Translations under genes and position numbers: made by a program
From: a virus
Direction: 5' to 3' (one strand)
Virus record (IMG/VR): IMGVR_UViG_3300033144_002368
Span: 1 to 28,195 of that record
Length of the DNA stretch: 28,195 nucleotides
Notes under the pieces: generated by a model
What the model saw: only the letters and a program-made list of their open reading frames with translations
Told to the model about the DNA's origin: nothing
Databases searched by the model: none
Shown: in pieces, positions 1 through 8,163 of the stretch
Layout: each line of letters starts with the position of its first letter
How positions within the stretch are numbered: position 1 is the stretch's first letter

Positions 1-46
1 CATCAGGCACACCATCAGGCACAACGTCTTCAGGAACAACGTCAGG
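1..46 (-). repeat. Short degenerate coding repeat (Pro-Asp-Val-type linker)
   Basis: The first bases repeat CATCAGGCACA-like units, then two diverged copies. Read on the minus strand within the giant gene they encode an acidic linker of the form PDVVPEDVVPDGVPD. This is the sort of flexible linker found between domains. The array continues beyond the left edge, so its copy number is unknown. Confidence 0.55.
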
Positions 47-3000
47 TGTGGGCGCTTCGGGCAACCCTAGTAAGTCAGTTCGCTTCGGCTCTGGTTTATT
101 GCTGCCTGTCGCAATCTTGTCCGCCAGCTTGTTAAGCATTGCGCCGATCTTTGTAGGAATGGGTCCCTTATCGTTGGAAGCAGCAACACGGCCAGCCTCA
201 GCAGCAGATGCTTTCTCGACAGCATCGAACAACTCTCTACGCGCTCCGTTTGTAGCTTCGTCCGCAAAGACTGGATCGTCTGTGATTTTATCCAGAGACG
301 ACACACGTTCTGACATCTCTTTGCCTATAGCTGATATGGCTTCCGGTTCCAGAGGATCACTGTCGGCCAATATCTCAGCTACCCTGTCTGCTACGTCTGC
401 GTCCAATTCCTCTTGATCTTCAGTTCGCAAGTCTCTACCTGAAAGAGAAGATGGATCCACGAATCGTGATCGTCGTTTCGGTGGCAACGGCAACACATCT
501 TGTGGCTTGTTGAGACGGTTGTCCCCACCCAGTGTGGGTCCTATGGTTCCTTCGGAATCGGTACCAATCACGTCCGCTAGCTTGTTGAGCCACGAAGAGA
601 AGTCAACTACATCCTTGATGCTGTGTCCGTAGTCTCTGCCGCTGGACTCCTTCAGCTTGGCCTTGAACTTCTTGTCTTCAGGAGTAGAGGCCCCCACCCT
701 CTTCTTTATATTAGCTAGATCAATACCTAGAAGTGAAGCAGCCTTAACTAGCTTGTTGATCATGGGCTTAGGTGCTGCCACACCACAGTTGCGTCCAAGG
801 GAATCAGAGAACCTACCAGGGAACCGCGTTCCGGGAGCGCAACGATGGCGGTTCACATTAGCATCCATGAACACTCGTCCGGTGCCCGATAGCCTGGAGC
901 CTACCGTACCAGCGCTACCGCCCACACTTGATCGACGGCGACGGCCAGGACGAGCTTTCAGTTCTGCATACAGTTCCATGCCCTGGTCAACACACGCTCT
1001 CTGATACTGAACATCTTTCCACTCAATGTCTAAAGATCGCTGTGTCTTGGTGAGCAGAAACCTAGTAGCAGACTTACCTGTGTCGTCTCCAACTAGCTTG
1101 TATGGCTCATCATCATCGTTCCTACGCGGAGCGGTTCTAGACAGGTAAGTCTGGAACACCCATAGTGGAACCGTGATCTTACGACCAGCACGCTCTACCG
1201 TAACAAGCTCTCGCTTGACACCCTCGGTAGCTGTGTCTTCGGTGTCTATGCTTTGGTCTACCACATAGCGCCCACTGCTATTCTCGGCAAAGCTTCTGAT
1301 CGCTTGGGTAGGATCGCTTATATCCGGATCAGCTCCTTGAAGTGCTGCACCGAACGACCTCAACAACCCGGCACGTTCTTCGTCGGTCATATCGCCGCCC
1401 ACACGGCGCACCGAGAATGATCCAAGATTAGGAACGTGGAAGACTACTGCTCTAAGCCCGGTGACCAAGGCAGGTACTTCTTCAGCCCCAACCTGTGGTC
1501 CTTGCCTGGCTACATCTGAAACGACCAGAACTCCGTCATTCATGTCATCGAACTCACCGAGAGATCCGAGAGTTCCTAGCCCTACGAACGGTTCCAATAT
1601 GATACCGTCACGACGAACAAATCTAGCACCCAGTTCTCCCTTAGGATCTTCATCGAATGCTGACCTTATTAGATCCACAGATCCCTGACGTGCGGCCGTA
1701 GACACTTCCTTGGGAGCTGCAGGAATTTGTGCAGCCCTTATGATGTCCAAAGGATTTCGGTTGCTTCGAAGGTCACCAATGCTTCGCACCAGTGAGGAAT
1801 CTTCAGCTAGAACACGAATGCGTTGTGACGCTTCAGGAGTGAGTGCCCCTGGTCCGGCCTTCGGTATTCCCAGAACCTGTCGACCACAAGTAGAGAAAGC
1901 TGAGTTAGTAAACTTTCCACCGTTCTCGAACCCTGGAGGACATCTGAACTGGTTACGTGCTCCAGTTGCTCTTCGGCCCGGAAGACCGGGCAGACCAACT
2001 CCACGACCACGCCGCCCGCCAGCGCCACCGGGGGTCAGTGATTCGAAAATGGCAGAACGTACAGGCTTTCGAATGTCTCCCAAGTCTCCTGGAGTGACGA
2101 TAGATCCTGCACTTTGCGCAGCCCTTCCCACTCGTGTGTTGCTGGTTACGAATCCTACCTTAACGCTGTTGTGCGCCCAAATGGCTGCCTTGTAATCAAC
2201 GGCATTCGGACCAATTCGATAGTGACTGAGATGAGACATCTTGGAAAGATTAGTTAGTGCTCTGTTCTCCTTCTCCAACGTAGAAGGGATTCCGCTCTTA
2301 CCGCGCTTACGACGACCAGATCTAACAACCCTACGAGCTGTGCGCTTTCCTCTCTTCTTCTTGCCCTTCTTGCCCTTACCTTCATTGGGCCACTTGCCCG
2401 TGGTCTCGTGATGCAGCCATGCACACAGAGGCTCTAGAGGGAACAGTTCTGGATGATCGGCCAGGATCACAATGCAGCGACGGAATCCACCTGGCTTTCT
2501 CATGATGGGTCGCCAGAAATCCAACAACTTCTCAAGGCCACCTCGCCTGGGACCACGGCCACGTGTGAGAGATGTGAGCCGTTCTTGTGGGATGGCGTCA
2601 GGGTGAACTGCTGCCTTACTGCGTGTAGTAGATAGCTGAACCTGTGTCCACATAGGACCGGCTACGACCCAAACATCGTTCACAGCAAACTCAGTGAGAG
2701 CCATCTCTGGGAGAGGTGTCAAGTCAGTTAGCTCTGTGTCGCTGTACGATAGCGTGACGTGAGGAGTGTATCCGTGAGAGTGATCTACCTGGACTCCCAT
2801 CTGTTCGAACATTTGCTTGAGAGAAACGTGGGCATCTTCCAGACCAGGAATATCCACGGAAGCCCACAACACGTTCTTGTCGGGATTGGTAAACGTACCA
2901 AGCCCAGTAAGCCTGCCGTGCATTCTTGGAGTCTTCTCGGCCCACCCTCGGACAGCAGCAACGATAGTCTCTAGGTCGTGATCGTCGCTCTTTCCAATGA

Positions 3001-3184
3001 ACAGAGTGGTGATGTGGAGGTTGTCCTGAGGCTCTGTGGTCAGTGGGTAGCTCATGAGAGCCATCTCTACGCGCCGTGGAACCCTTATGGCCACCATCAG
3101 GCCATCACGCTGCTCGTGCGCCTTCACGCCCATGTAGGACGGTGCGAGGGAAGATATGTCTGCGTAGTTATCTAGAAGGGTCAC
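1..3184 (-). CDS. Giant multidomain phage protein with N-terminal 2H phosphoesterase domain (partial, runs off left edge)
   Basis: The minus-strand frame is open without a stop from GTG 3184 to base 2, giving at least 1061 codons; an in-frame TGA lies 12 codons before the GTG, so this is the first possible start. Residues about 30-180 carry the two HxT signatures of the 2H (LigT/2'-5' RNA ligase-like) phosphoesterases, H57-I-T59 and H142-V-T144, each leading into a hydrophobic strand. Next come a segment with Cys237, Cys254 and a CAWLHH motif (about 230-266), a Lys/Arg-rich tract (about 268-297), and two copies of a cysteine module (C415 to about C433, and C782 onward; pattern CxPG..GxF..CG). 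The visible end is an acidic, Pro-rich repeat. It is the last visible member of the head-gene operon, 67 nt after the exonuclease/CCA gene. 2H enzymes act on 2',3'-cyclic phosphate or 2'-5' RNA linkages. I infer a virion-associated polyvalent protein; its remaining domains are unrecognised. Confidence 0.8.
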   Translation of the reverse strand, partial: MTLLDNYADISSLAPSYMGVKAHEQRDGLMVAIRVPRRVEMALMSYPLTTEPQDNLHITTLFIGKSDDHDLETIVAAVRGWAEKTPRMHGRLTGLGTFTNPDKNVLWASVDIPGLEDAHVSLKQMFEQMGVQVDHSHGYTPHVTLSYSDTELTDLTPLPEMALTEFAVNDVWVVAGPMWTQVQLSTTRSKAAVHPDAIPQERLTSLTRGRGPRRGGLEKLLDFWRPIMRKPGGFRRCIVILADHPELFPLEPLCAWLHHETTGKWPNEGKGKKGKKKRGKRTARRVVRSGRRKRGKSGIPSTLEKENRALTNLSKMSHLSHYRIGPNAVDYKAAIWAHNSVKVGFVTSNTRVGRAAQSAGSIVTPGDLGDIRKPVRSAIFESLTPGGAGGRRGRGVGLPGLPGRRATGARNQFRCPPGFENGGKFTNSAFSTCGRQVLGIPKAGPGALTPEASQRIRVLAEDSSLVRSIGDLRSNRNPLDIIRAAQIPAAPKEVSTAARQGSVDLIRSAFDEDPKGELGARFVRRDGIILEPFVGLGTLGSLGEFDDMNDGVLVVSDVARQGPQVGAEEVPALVTGLRAVVFHVPNLGSFSVRRVGGDMTDEERAGLLRSFGAALQGADPDISDPTQAIRSFAENSSGRYVVDQSIDTEDTATEGVKRELVTVERAGRKITVPLWVFQTYLSRTAPRRNDDDEPYKLVGDDTGKSATRFLLTKTQRSLDIEWKDVQYQRACVDQGMELYAELKARPGRRRRSSVGGSAGTVGSRLSGTGRVFMDANVNRHRCAPGTRFPGRFSDSLGRNCGVAAPKPMINKLVKAASLLGIDLANIKKRVGASTPEDKKFKAKLKESSGRDYGHSIKDVVDFSSWLNKLADVIGTDSEGTIGPTLGGDNRLNKPQDVLPLPPKRRSRFVDPSSLSGRDLRTEDQEELDADVADRVAEILADSDPLEPEAISAIGKEMSERVSSLDKITDDPVFADEATNGARRELFDAVEKASAAEAGRVAASNDKGPIPTKIGAMLNKLADKIATGSNKPEPKRTDLLGLPEAPTPDVVPEDVVPDGVPD

Positions 3185-3251
3185 TTCTGGTTCCGTCCTG
3201 GCGTTCTCTGATAGTCTATTGTAGTTTCAGTTGAGGGGCTACCCATTATCA

Positions 3252-5855
3252 CTAGGATGACCTCTTTCCTAGAGTTTGCTGGTACAGTTCAGTTTCGGCC
3301 TGCGCTATGGCTCTACCAATGGCAGCTCCTTCTAGTCCTGCAGCTATTAGATCCTCCGACCTAACAGCCTGAGGAGCAGTAGCAAACTCAACGAAAGCCG
3401 ACATGTCTTCCTTCGGAAGGTTCATAGCAGTTGCGAATTCCAGCACGTCACTCTTGTCAAGATCTCGCTTGTTGAATTCCTTCTTCAATCCAGGGGCCGT
3501 GGTCGGAGTTATCTTGCTCAAGTTCATCAAGAACCTAACGTCCGCTATTTCGGTGTTCTGGTACTTCATGGCTTTCAGGGTAGACTCGACTGCATTAACG
3601 TCATTGGCTCCAAGGATGGCAGCTAGCTGTACGTTTGGATTCGAGGACGATGACACTCGGCCAACGTCCACGTTCAAGGCTGGTGCACTTCCAGGAGTCT
3701 GGAATATCTGAGGCCATAGATTCAGCTCATCTATCAACTGAATGTACGTCTTCGTATCCTTAGCAGACCTAAGACCAGCCAGTATCTCTTCACGTATTCT
3801 CTCAGAAGAAACACCAGACAAGTCGTTGTCCGCCAGAATAGCGTCCTTGGTCGGCTGATCCAGATCGAATCCTGTGCGCCCTGTGAACCTTACGGCTCGA
3901 AGAATCCTTAGCTTGTCTTCACGGAACCTGTCCGTAGGATCACCCACGGATCGCACTACACCGTTCTCGATGTCGTCAATACCGCCAACGTAATCTATCA
4001 CCTCGTTGGAATCCAGATCGAAGAACAGAGCATTCATCGTGAGATCTCGGCGCGCCACATCTTCTTCTATCGTAGCTAGTGCTACGCCACCGTCAGGTCT
4101 ACGGCCTTCTCCTATGTCAGTTCGGAACGTGGCTATCTCGTACTCGTTGCCGTCCGGAGTCCTAACTCTGACAACGGCAAAGTCCTCTCCGGTGAGATCT
4201 ATCTTCAGATCTGGGTTCTTCTCCAACATGGCGATCACTTCGTCAGGAGTAGCGTCCGTGGCGAGATCGAAGTCCAATCGCTTGTCGTTGTCTTTGAAGA
4301 CATCATGGATGGGGTCAAGGTCATCAGGAGTTTCTATGCTTAGTGGCTTCCTGACAGGATCGTCCAAAACCTGTGCTCCTGGAATCTGAGCATCAGCGCG
4401 CTCGGGCGGCTTACCAGGATCAGATGTAGCGTAACCGCGCTGAAGGAGATCAGCGTGAACTCGTTCTAGTTCAGCGAACCGCTCTTTGGCTACGGTCTTT
4501 CGTTCGTTCTCTACGGAGAACCGTTTGGCAGCACGATCTGGATCCAGAGCCGTCGTGGGAAGGTCGTGGTCATTTGCGTAGTCCAGCATCTTGGACAGTA
4601 ATTCGGCGGTCGCTGCAGAGTCGGCGTCCGCTGTGTGCGCTGAGTCTCCTAAGTCGATACCAAACATGTCCGTCAAGTCTCCCAAAGTGTGGCTGTCGAC
4701 TACCTTGTTCGGATCATCCTTGTCCGACGACATCAACATCCTAGCCAGTGATAGAGTGTCTACCACACCGTCAGGGGTAAAGTCAATCAATTCATCATCT
4801 AACACTTCTTGAAGCATGGGCAAATCGAAGCCCTTCACGTTGTGCCCTACTAGCGTTGAGGCATCACCTATGAAGTCTACGAACTGCGCATGTGCTTCAG
4901 CGCTGCCCAGCTGTCCTTCCATGAATTCTGGAGTAATGGGATTCCCTAGCTCGTCACGCAGATTGCTCTTGGAGAAGTCGCTCCATTCATCAAACGCTAT
5001 TCCTGGATCCATGAAGAGGTTGAATCGTTCAGTGATCACGCCATCTTGCATCTTCACGGCTCCAAGCTGGACCGGCTTTCCTCCGTTGTCAAGCAAGTCA
5101 GTGGATTCGTAGTCGAACACTATCATGTCTTCTTTGAACAGATCTGTCTTGAACTTTCTCCAACTATCGAAGCTTTGTCCATTACGAGCTATAGCTTCTG
5201 TAACTCCTGAGAATGGGGGAGGGGACGGGCGAAGTCTCATGTCAGCTGGCTTCTCTGGCTCTATCAGGTATCCTTCGCTGTTGAACAATTCCGGGTACAG
5301 CCGTCTTTCGGCTGCTGTAGGTCCGTTGAGATCAGTGCCGCTTACGTTCAGAGTAACTTCTGGCAAATTTCCACCAGACCACACAAGATCAGCAGACGAT
5401 ACGGTCATGGGGTGAACCGAGGAGTGGTCCGTCAGGCTCTGTTCAGCGTGTGTGATCGACAGACTAGCGCTTAGTGATCTGGAACTGTTAGTGGGTGGCG
5501 TCAGCCCGTCAGGCATGTTCACGTACACCTCTACCTCATTGCCTCTGACCATATCGCCTAGGGCACTCTCAGTCTCTTCAAAGATGTCCAAGTCGGTGTC
5601 GTTGCCTCCCCTAGCCATGTATCGATCCAGGTTGGTTACAATGTCCGGAGCTGAAGAAAGGATCTCATCCATGGGAAATCCTTCGTCACTGACGGTCGGA
5701 ACTATGGGGACATCGCCCCAAACCCTAACTTCACTAAGACCAAGATCACTATCAAGATCGAAATCGGTCACCAGAGTACCTTTGGGAATGTCTGCCACAT
5801 CCACAGACACGATTCGAATCTGATCAGACGCCCGTAGCCGATGATCGTCTAACAA
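3252..5855 (-). CDS. DEDDh 3'-5' exonuclease fused to class II CCA-adding tRNA nucleotidyltransferase (with ART C-terminal fragment)
   Basis: An 867-residue multidomain protein. Residues about 10-52 look like the last strands of an ADP-ribosyltransferase fold (ending SEVRVWGDVPI) and complete the domain begun in the upstream ORF. Residues about 240-425 are a DnaQ-like DEDDh exonuclease: D248-Y-E250, GHN (338-339) with D344, and H407-T-A-D-A-D412. Residues about 510-860 match class II tRNA nucleotidyltransferase/poly(A) polymerase: DFD (528-530) followed by LATDATPDEV, EIATFR, EEDVARRDLTMNAL (RRD 602-604), DYVGGIDD and the ED-x2-R helix E646-D647-x2-R650. The usual GGxVRD loop before DFD is not recognisable. 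The ORF opens with TTG inside the end of the upstream gene, with no good ribosome site, so it may be made by frameshift. CCA enzymes rebuild tRNA 3' ends and DEDDh enzymes trim 3' ends; the pairing suggests 3'-end turnover, which is inference. Confidence 0.85.
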   Translation of the reverse strand: MLDDHRLRASDQIRIVSVDVADIPKGTLVTDFDLDSDLGLSEVRVWGDVPIVPTVSDEGFPMDEILSSAPDIVTNLDRYMARGGNDTDLDIFEETESALGDMVRGNEVEVYVNMPDGLTPPTNSSRSLSASLSITHAEQSLTDHSSVHPMTVSSADLVWSGGNLPEVTLNVSGTDLNGPTAAERRLYPELFNSEGYLIEPEKPADMRLRPSPPPFSGVTEAIARNGQSFDSWRKFKTDLFKEDMIVFDYESTDLLDNGGKPVQLGAVKMQDGVITERFNLFMDPGIAFDEWSDFSKSNLRDELGNPITPEFMEGQLGSAEAHAQFVDFIGDASTLVGHNVKGFDLPMLQEVLDDELIDFTPDGVVDTLSLARMLMSSDKDDPNKVVDSHTLGDLTDMFGIDLGDSAHTADADSAATAELLSKMLDYANDHDLPTTALDPDRAAKRFSVENERKTVAKERFAELERVHADLLQRGYATSDPGKPPERADAQIPGAQVLDDPVRKPLSIETPDDLDPIHDVFKDNDKRLDFDLATDATPDEVIAMLEKNPDLKIDLTGEDFAVVRVRTPDGNEYEIATFRTDIGEGRRPDGGVALATIEEDVARRDLTMNALFFDLDSNEVIDYVGGIDDIENGVVRSVGDPTDRFREDKLRILRAVRFTGRTGFDLDQPTKDAILADNDLSGVSSERIREEILAGLRSAKDTKTYIQLIDELNLWPQIFQTPGSAPALNVDVGRVSSSSNPNVQLAAILGANDVNAVESTLKAMKYQNTEIADVRFLMNLSKITPTTAPGLKKEFNKRDLDKSDVLEFATAMNLPKEDMSAFVEFATAPQAVRSEDLIAAGLEGAAIGRAIAQAETELYQQTLGKRSS
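5824..5855 (-). other. Candidate +1 frameshift region joining two halves of an ART domain
   Basis: Frame 1 (upstream gene) ends GGC GTC TGA at 5824. The downstream frame is +1 relative to it, is closed upstream by TGA about eight codons before its TTG, and offers only TTG 5855 as an early start. Slipping +1 at GTC-TGA would give ...ATGV-DQIRIVSVDV..., a seamless join to a predicted beta strand. The arrangement, a sense codon followed by UGA, resembles the prfB-type +1 site. No mass or ribosome data are available; a one-base error or real mutation would look the same. Confidence 0.45.
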
Positions 5856-6729
5856 AGTAGTCGTCCCACAGACCCTTCATGTTGGTAGCTACTGATCCTT
5901 TCAGAACGCCTGGCTGATAGTCCCACCCATCTATGCCTGCAGCTTCTTGTAACTCGGCCACTAGCTCATCGAACGACCTGCCTTCTCGCCGCGCTATGGA
6001 AACATCTCTCATGTCTCTGAATAGTTGTTCCGCTATGTCTCTATCCAACGTAAGAGACACACTCAGTTCGTCAGCCGATCCTCCGCCCAATCCTAGCCCG
6101 CCCGTGTTGACGCGCAAGGAACCGTCATCAAAGACGGATGAAGCAGCTGTCGTCACATGGTACATAGTGTCAGGTAAATCGCTGTTGGCCATCTCGCCCT
6201 GCGAACCAACTCGCTTAGACACAGACTCCCCGTTGAGCGTATTGCTGCCGTCAACTCTAAGGATGCCGTTAGAGATGCGGGCGTCGCTAGCCTGAAACGA
6301 CGATCTAGATGGCATCAGTGTGTGCGGAGGAACGGGGTCTACCACGTCTTCAAGTACAGACTCGTTAGACGGAACCAGTAGCGGCGCTCCGCCAATCACT
6401 CCGTGAGTTTCACCGATGGTTCTGTTCTCTCCAATGCCGGGTATCTGTAGCGGTGCTCTAGGCGCTCCGATCACAGCCCCGCGGTTAGAGATCCAGCTTG
6501 GCTGGAATCTTACTGGATTCCCTTCTTCATCAACAAGGGTTAATCCGCTAAGCGCTGAAGGTGAATCAGTTACTGCTCTAGAGATATCACCAAGCGCAGA
6601 AACGAATTTCGTTTTCCCAGGACGTTCCCAGATGGTGCCTTCTTGCACCAAACCATCGCCATCAGAGTCTCTGGCGTCTGGATTGTAAGGAGCCGGTCGT
6701 GGCCCTCCCCAACGTCTAAACCTAGCCAT
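5824..6729 (-). CDS. Phage head-operon protein with EF-hand-like loop and N-terminal part of an ADP-ribosyltransferase-fold domain
   Basis: A 301-residue ORF from ATG 6729. The N-terminus is Arg/Pro-rich and carries a calcium-loop-like D21-S-D-G-D-G-x3-E30 followed by GTIWERP. Residues 50-185 look like a low-structure linker. Residues about 186-300 begin an ART-like fold: MYHVTT with His191 at the NAD-site position, a Gly-rich turn GGLGLGGG (210-217) and SVSLTLDRDIAEQLF, which corresponds to the second ART signature strand and helix. The expected last strands are absent here but are encoded in the +1 frame just downstream. ART-fold proteins transfer ADP-ribose, or in the KptA/Tpt1 branch remove RNA 2'-phosphates; the subfamily cannot be decided. 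It follows the scaffold gene. Virion-packaged ARTs are known from phages such as T4 (Alt), so injection with the DNA is plausible. Confidence 0.7.
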   Translation of the reverse strand: MARFRRWGGPRPAPYNPDARDSDGDGLVQEGTIWERPGKTKFVSALGDISRAVTDSPSALSGLTLVDEEGNPVRFQPSWISNRGAVIGAPRAPLQIPGIGENRTIGETHGVIGGAPLLVPSNESVLEDVVDPVPPHTLMPSRSSFQASDARISNGILRVDGSNTLNGESVSKRVGSQGEMANSDLPDTMYHVTTAASSVFDDGSLRVNTGGLGLGGGSADELSVSLTLDRDIAEQLFRDMRDVSIARREGRSFDELVAELQEAAGIDGWDYQPGVLKGSVATNMKGLWDDYFVRRSSATGV

Positions 6730-6743
6730 GGCAGGTCACCCCA

Positions 6744-6875
6744 CTACTGTGACTCGTCTCCGCTACTTTCAGATACATCAACTGACCGTTTACCTCTCAG
6801 CCGCCAACCGCCACCGATCGACTCCATGGCTTCGTTGCCTTCTGCTATTCGTTTGGTGGCCTCAGTCGGTGTCAT
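6744..6875 (-). CDS. Small hypothetical ORF (43 aa) between scaffold-like and ART-like genes
   Basis: ATG 6875 overlaps the last codons of the scaffold-like gene by 14 nt and the frame stays open to TAG at 6744, 14 nt before the next ATG. It fills an otherwise empty gap. The product is charged and begins MTPTEATKRIAEGNEAM, with a GGGWRLRGKR stretch in the middle. There is no Shine-Dalgarno sequence, so expression would depend on translational coupling. I recognise no family. It could simply be a chance frame in a 130-nt spacer. Confidence 0.35.
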   Translation of the reverse strand: MTPTEATKRIAEGNEAMESIGGGWRLRGKRSVDVSESSGDESQ

Positions 6876-8163
6876 CGGAAAAGGATGCTGCTAGTTCTGC
6901 CATCAAGGCAATGTCATCTTCAAGAAGGATGTTCTCATCAGTAGCTACATCCTCCTCTGCGGTCTTCTCTTCTTCCACACTCACTGAAGGTGCTGCCTCC
7001 TCTGCAGACTCGTCTCCGTTATCGCCAGCTTCCTCAAGCCAGCCGTCAGGTAGAAGATCTGTTAGATTCAGTGCCTGAGCACGCTTCACGATATGCCGTT
7101 TAGCCGTCTCTACATCGTCTGCTCTACCGTGAGCCTGAATGGCGTTCTGTAGATCTGTTTCGTCTACGATGGGGAACGATCCGTCAGGCAAAGCCACACC
7201 GGACTCAGCCAAAGAAGCTCGCTCTTCCTGTGAGAATGCTCGCTTGATCCTGATCTCTGCTTCAGCAGCAGCAATCCGATCAGCCAAATCGTCCTCAAGT
7301 TCCTTGATCTCTACGTCTTCAGAATCGTCATCCTTGATTTCGAATTCGTCGTAGCCCAGAACCTTGCCGTCTATAGACACAAACACATCGTAGGACTTGG
7401 CTTCTGCTTCCAACTCCACCACGTAGGCATCGGTGTCATAGAAGAACCCAACCTCAACGCCCTTGGTCTCACCGGGCAAGATGTTGGAGGCCAACTCGGC
7501 GGCGTCATCACTAGAGATGACATCTCCCATGTCGGCAGCCTTCTCAACGTAGTCGGAATCGATAGCAAGCCAGCCAAGCTGCTTACCTGATCCACTTACG
7601 AAAGCTTCTCGGTAATCGTCATCAGCAACCTTCACATCTACCACGTAGATATCTTCGACGTTGGAGTATCCAGAGGTAACAATTGCAGCACCTTCTGGCA
7701 GAGACGAAAGCACGTCTTCTTCGATAGTCTTCAGTCCTGGCAGGTCTCCTTCTGGAGCACAACCACCGCGACAGAAATCGCACGGAGTCTGTGCACTCTT
7801 GCGGCTCACTCCACACAGGAACTCGCCATCAGCCACGGCAGGAGCCTCTATCTTCTCTTCGATCGTATCCTGGTCGTCCTCGACGCTCATCTGAGTGAGC
7901 AAGTCGTCTACGGCCTTTACAGCATCGCTGGTGGGATCGCTATCAGTTGACTCTTCTTCCAAAGCGGACTTCTCTTCATCATCAACTGTTTCGTCCGAAA
8001 CCTCAGCATCGTCAGTCTCTACGATCTCTTCATCGGCAGACTTCTCTTCAACCTCATCGTCAGCGGACTTCTCTTCATCCACCTCTTCCTCTTCAACCAC
8101 GTCAGGCTCAGTGATCTGATCCGCCACAGTTTCTAGGGCTGCAATTTCTTCATTGATGTTCAT
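6862..8163 (-). CDS. Acidic scaffold-like head protein with PepSY-like repeats and a Cys cluster
   Basis: A 433-residue, strongly acidic protein between the prohead protease (ATGA overlap at 8160-8163) and the ART-like gene, the usual place for an HK97-type scaffold. Residues 1-110 are Glu/Asp-rich with three EEKSA repeats and are probably disordered. C117, C128, C131 and C135 could bind a metal. Residues about 143-200 and 217-275 look like two PepSY-like alpha-beta units, the second containing AAELASNILPG and SIDGKVLG. Residues about 308-377 (ERASLAESG, ALPDGSFPI, AKRHIVKRAQALNL, LLPDGW) form a small helical module I associate with phage head proteins. The C-terminal helix (410-428) could contact capsid, as in other scaffolds. 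A role in head assembly is inferred from position and composition; it is not an obvious major capsid protein. Confidence 0.6.
   Translation of the reverse strand: MNINEEIAALETVADQITEPDVVEEEEVDEEKSADDEVEEKSADEEIVETDDAEVSDETVDDEEKSALEEESTDSDPTSDAVKAVDDLLTQMSVEDDQDTIEEKIEAPAVADGEFLCGVSRKSAQTPCDFCRGGCAPEGDLPGLKTIEEDVLSSLPEGAAIVTSGYSNVEDIYVVDVKVADDDYREAFVSGSGKQLGWLAIDSDYVEKAADMGDVISSDDAAELASNILPGETKGVEVGFFYDTDAYVVELEAEAKSYDVFVSIDGKVLGYDEFEIKDDDSEDVEIKELEDDLADRIAAAEAEIRIKRAFSQEERASLAESGVALPDGSFPIVDETDLQNAIQAHGRADDVETAKRHIVKRAQALNLTDLLPDGWLEEAGDNGDESAEEAAPSVSVEEEKTAEEDVATDENILLEDDIALMAELAASFSDDTD

Noticed and set aside
2724-2945. Minus-strand 73-codon frame
   Set aside because: It lies out of frame inside the 2H domain of the giant gene, whose HxT motifs show which frame is real.
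48-3175. Plus-strand frames of 60-161 codons (for example 1710-2195 and 657-1004)
   Set aside because: They are antisense shadows of the unbroken giant minus-strand frame; they have no ribosome sites and contain low-complexity peptides.
5824-6729. Calling the ART domain a KptA/Tpt1 RNA 2'-phosphotransferase
   Set aside because: The His of YHVT and the general fold fit, but the upstream QGHS-type signature and conserved Arg residues of KptA are not visible; only the ART fold is supported.
6862-8163. Major capsid protein
   Set aside because: The extreme acidity, EEKSA repeats and lack of HK97-fold core sequence argue for scaffold; the capsid gene is probably beyond the left edge.
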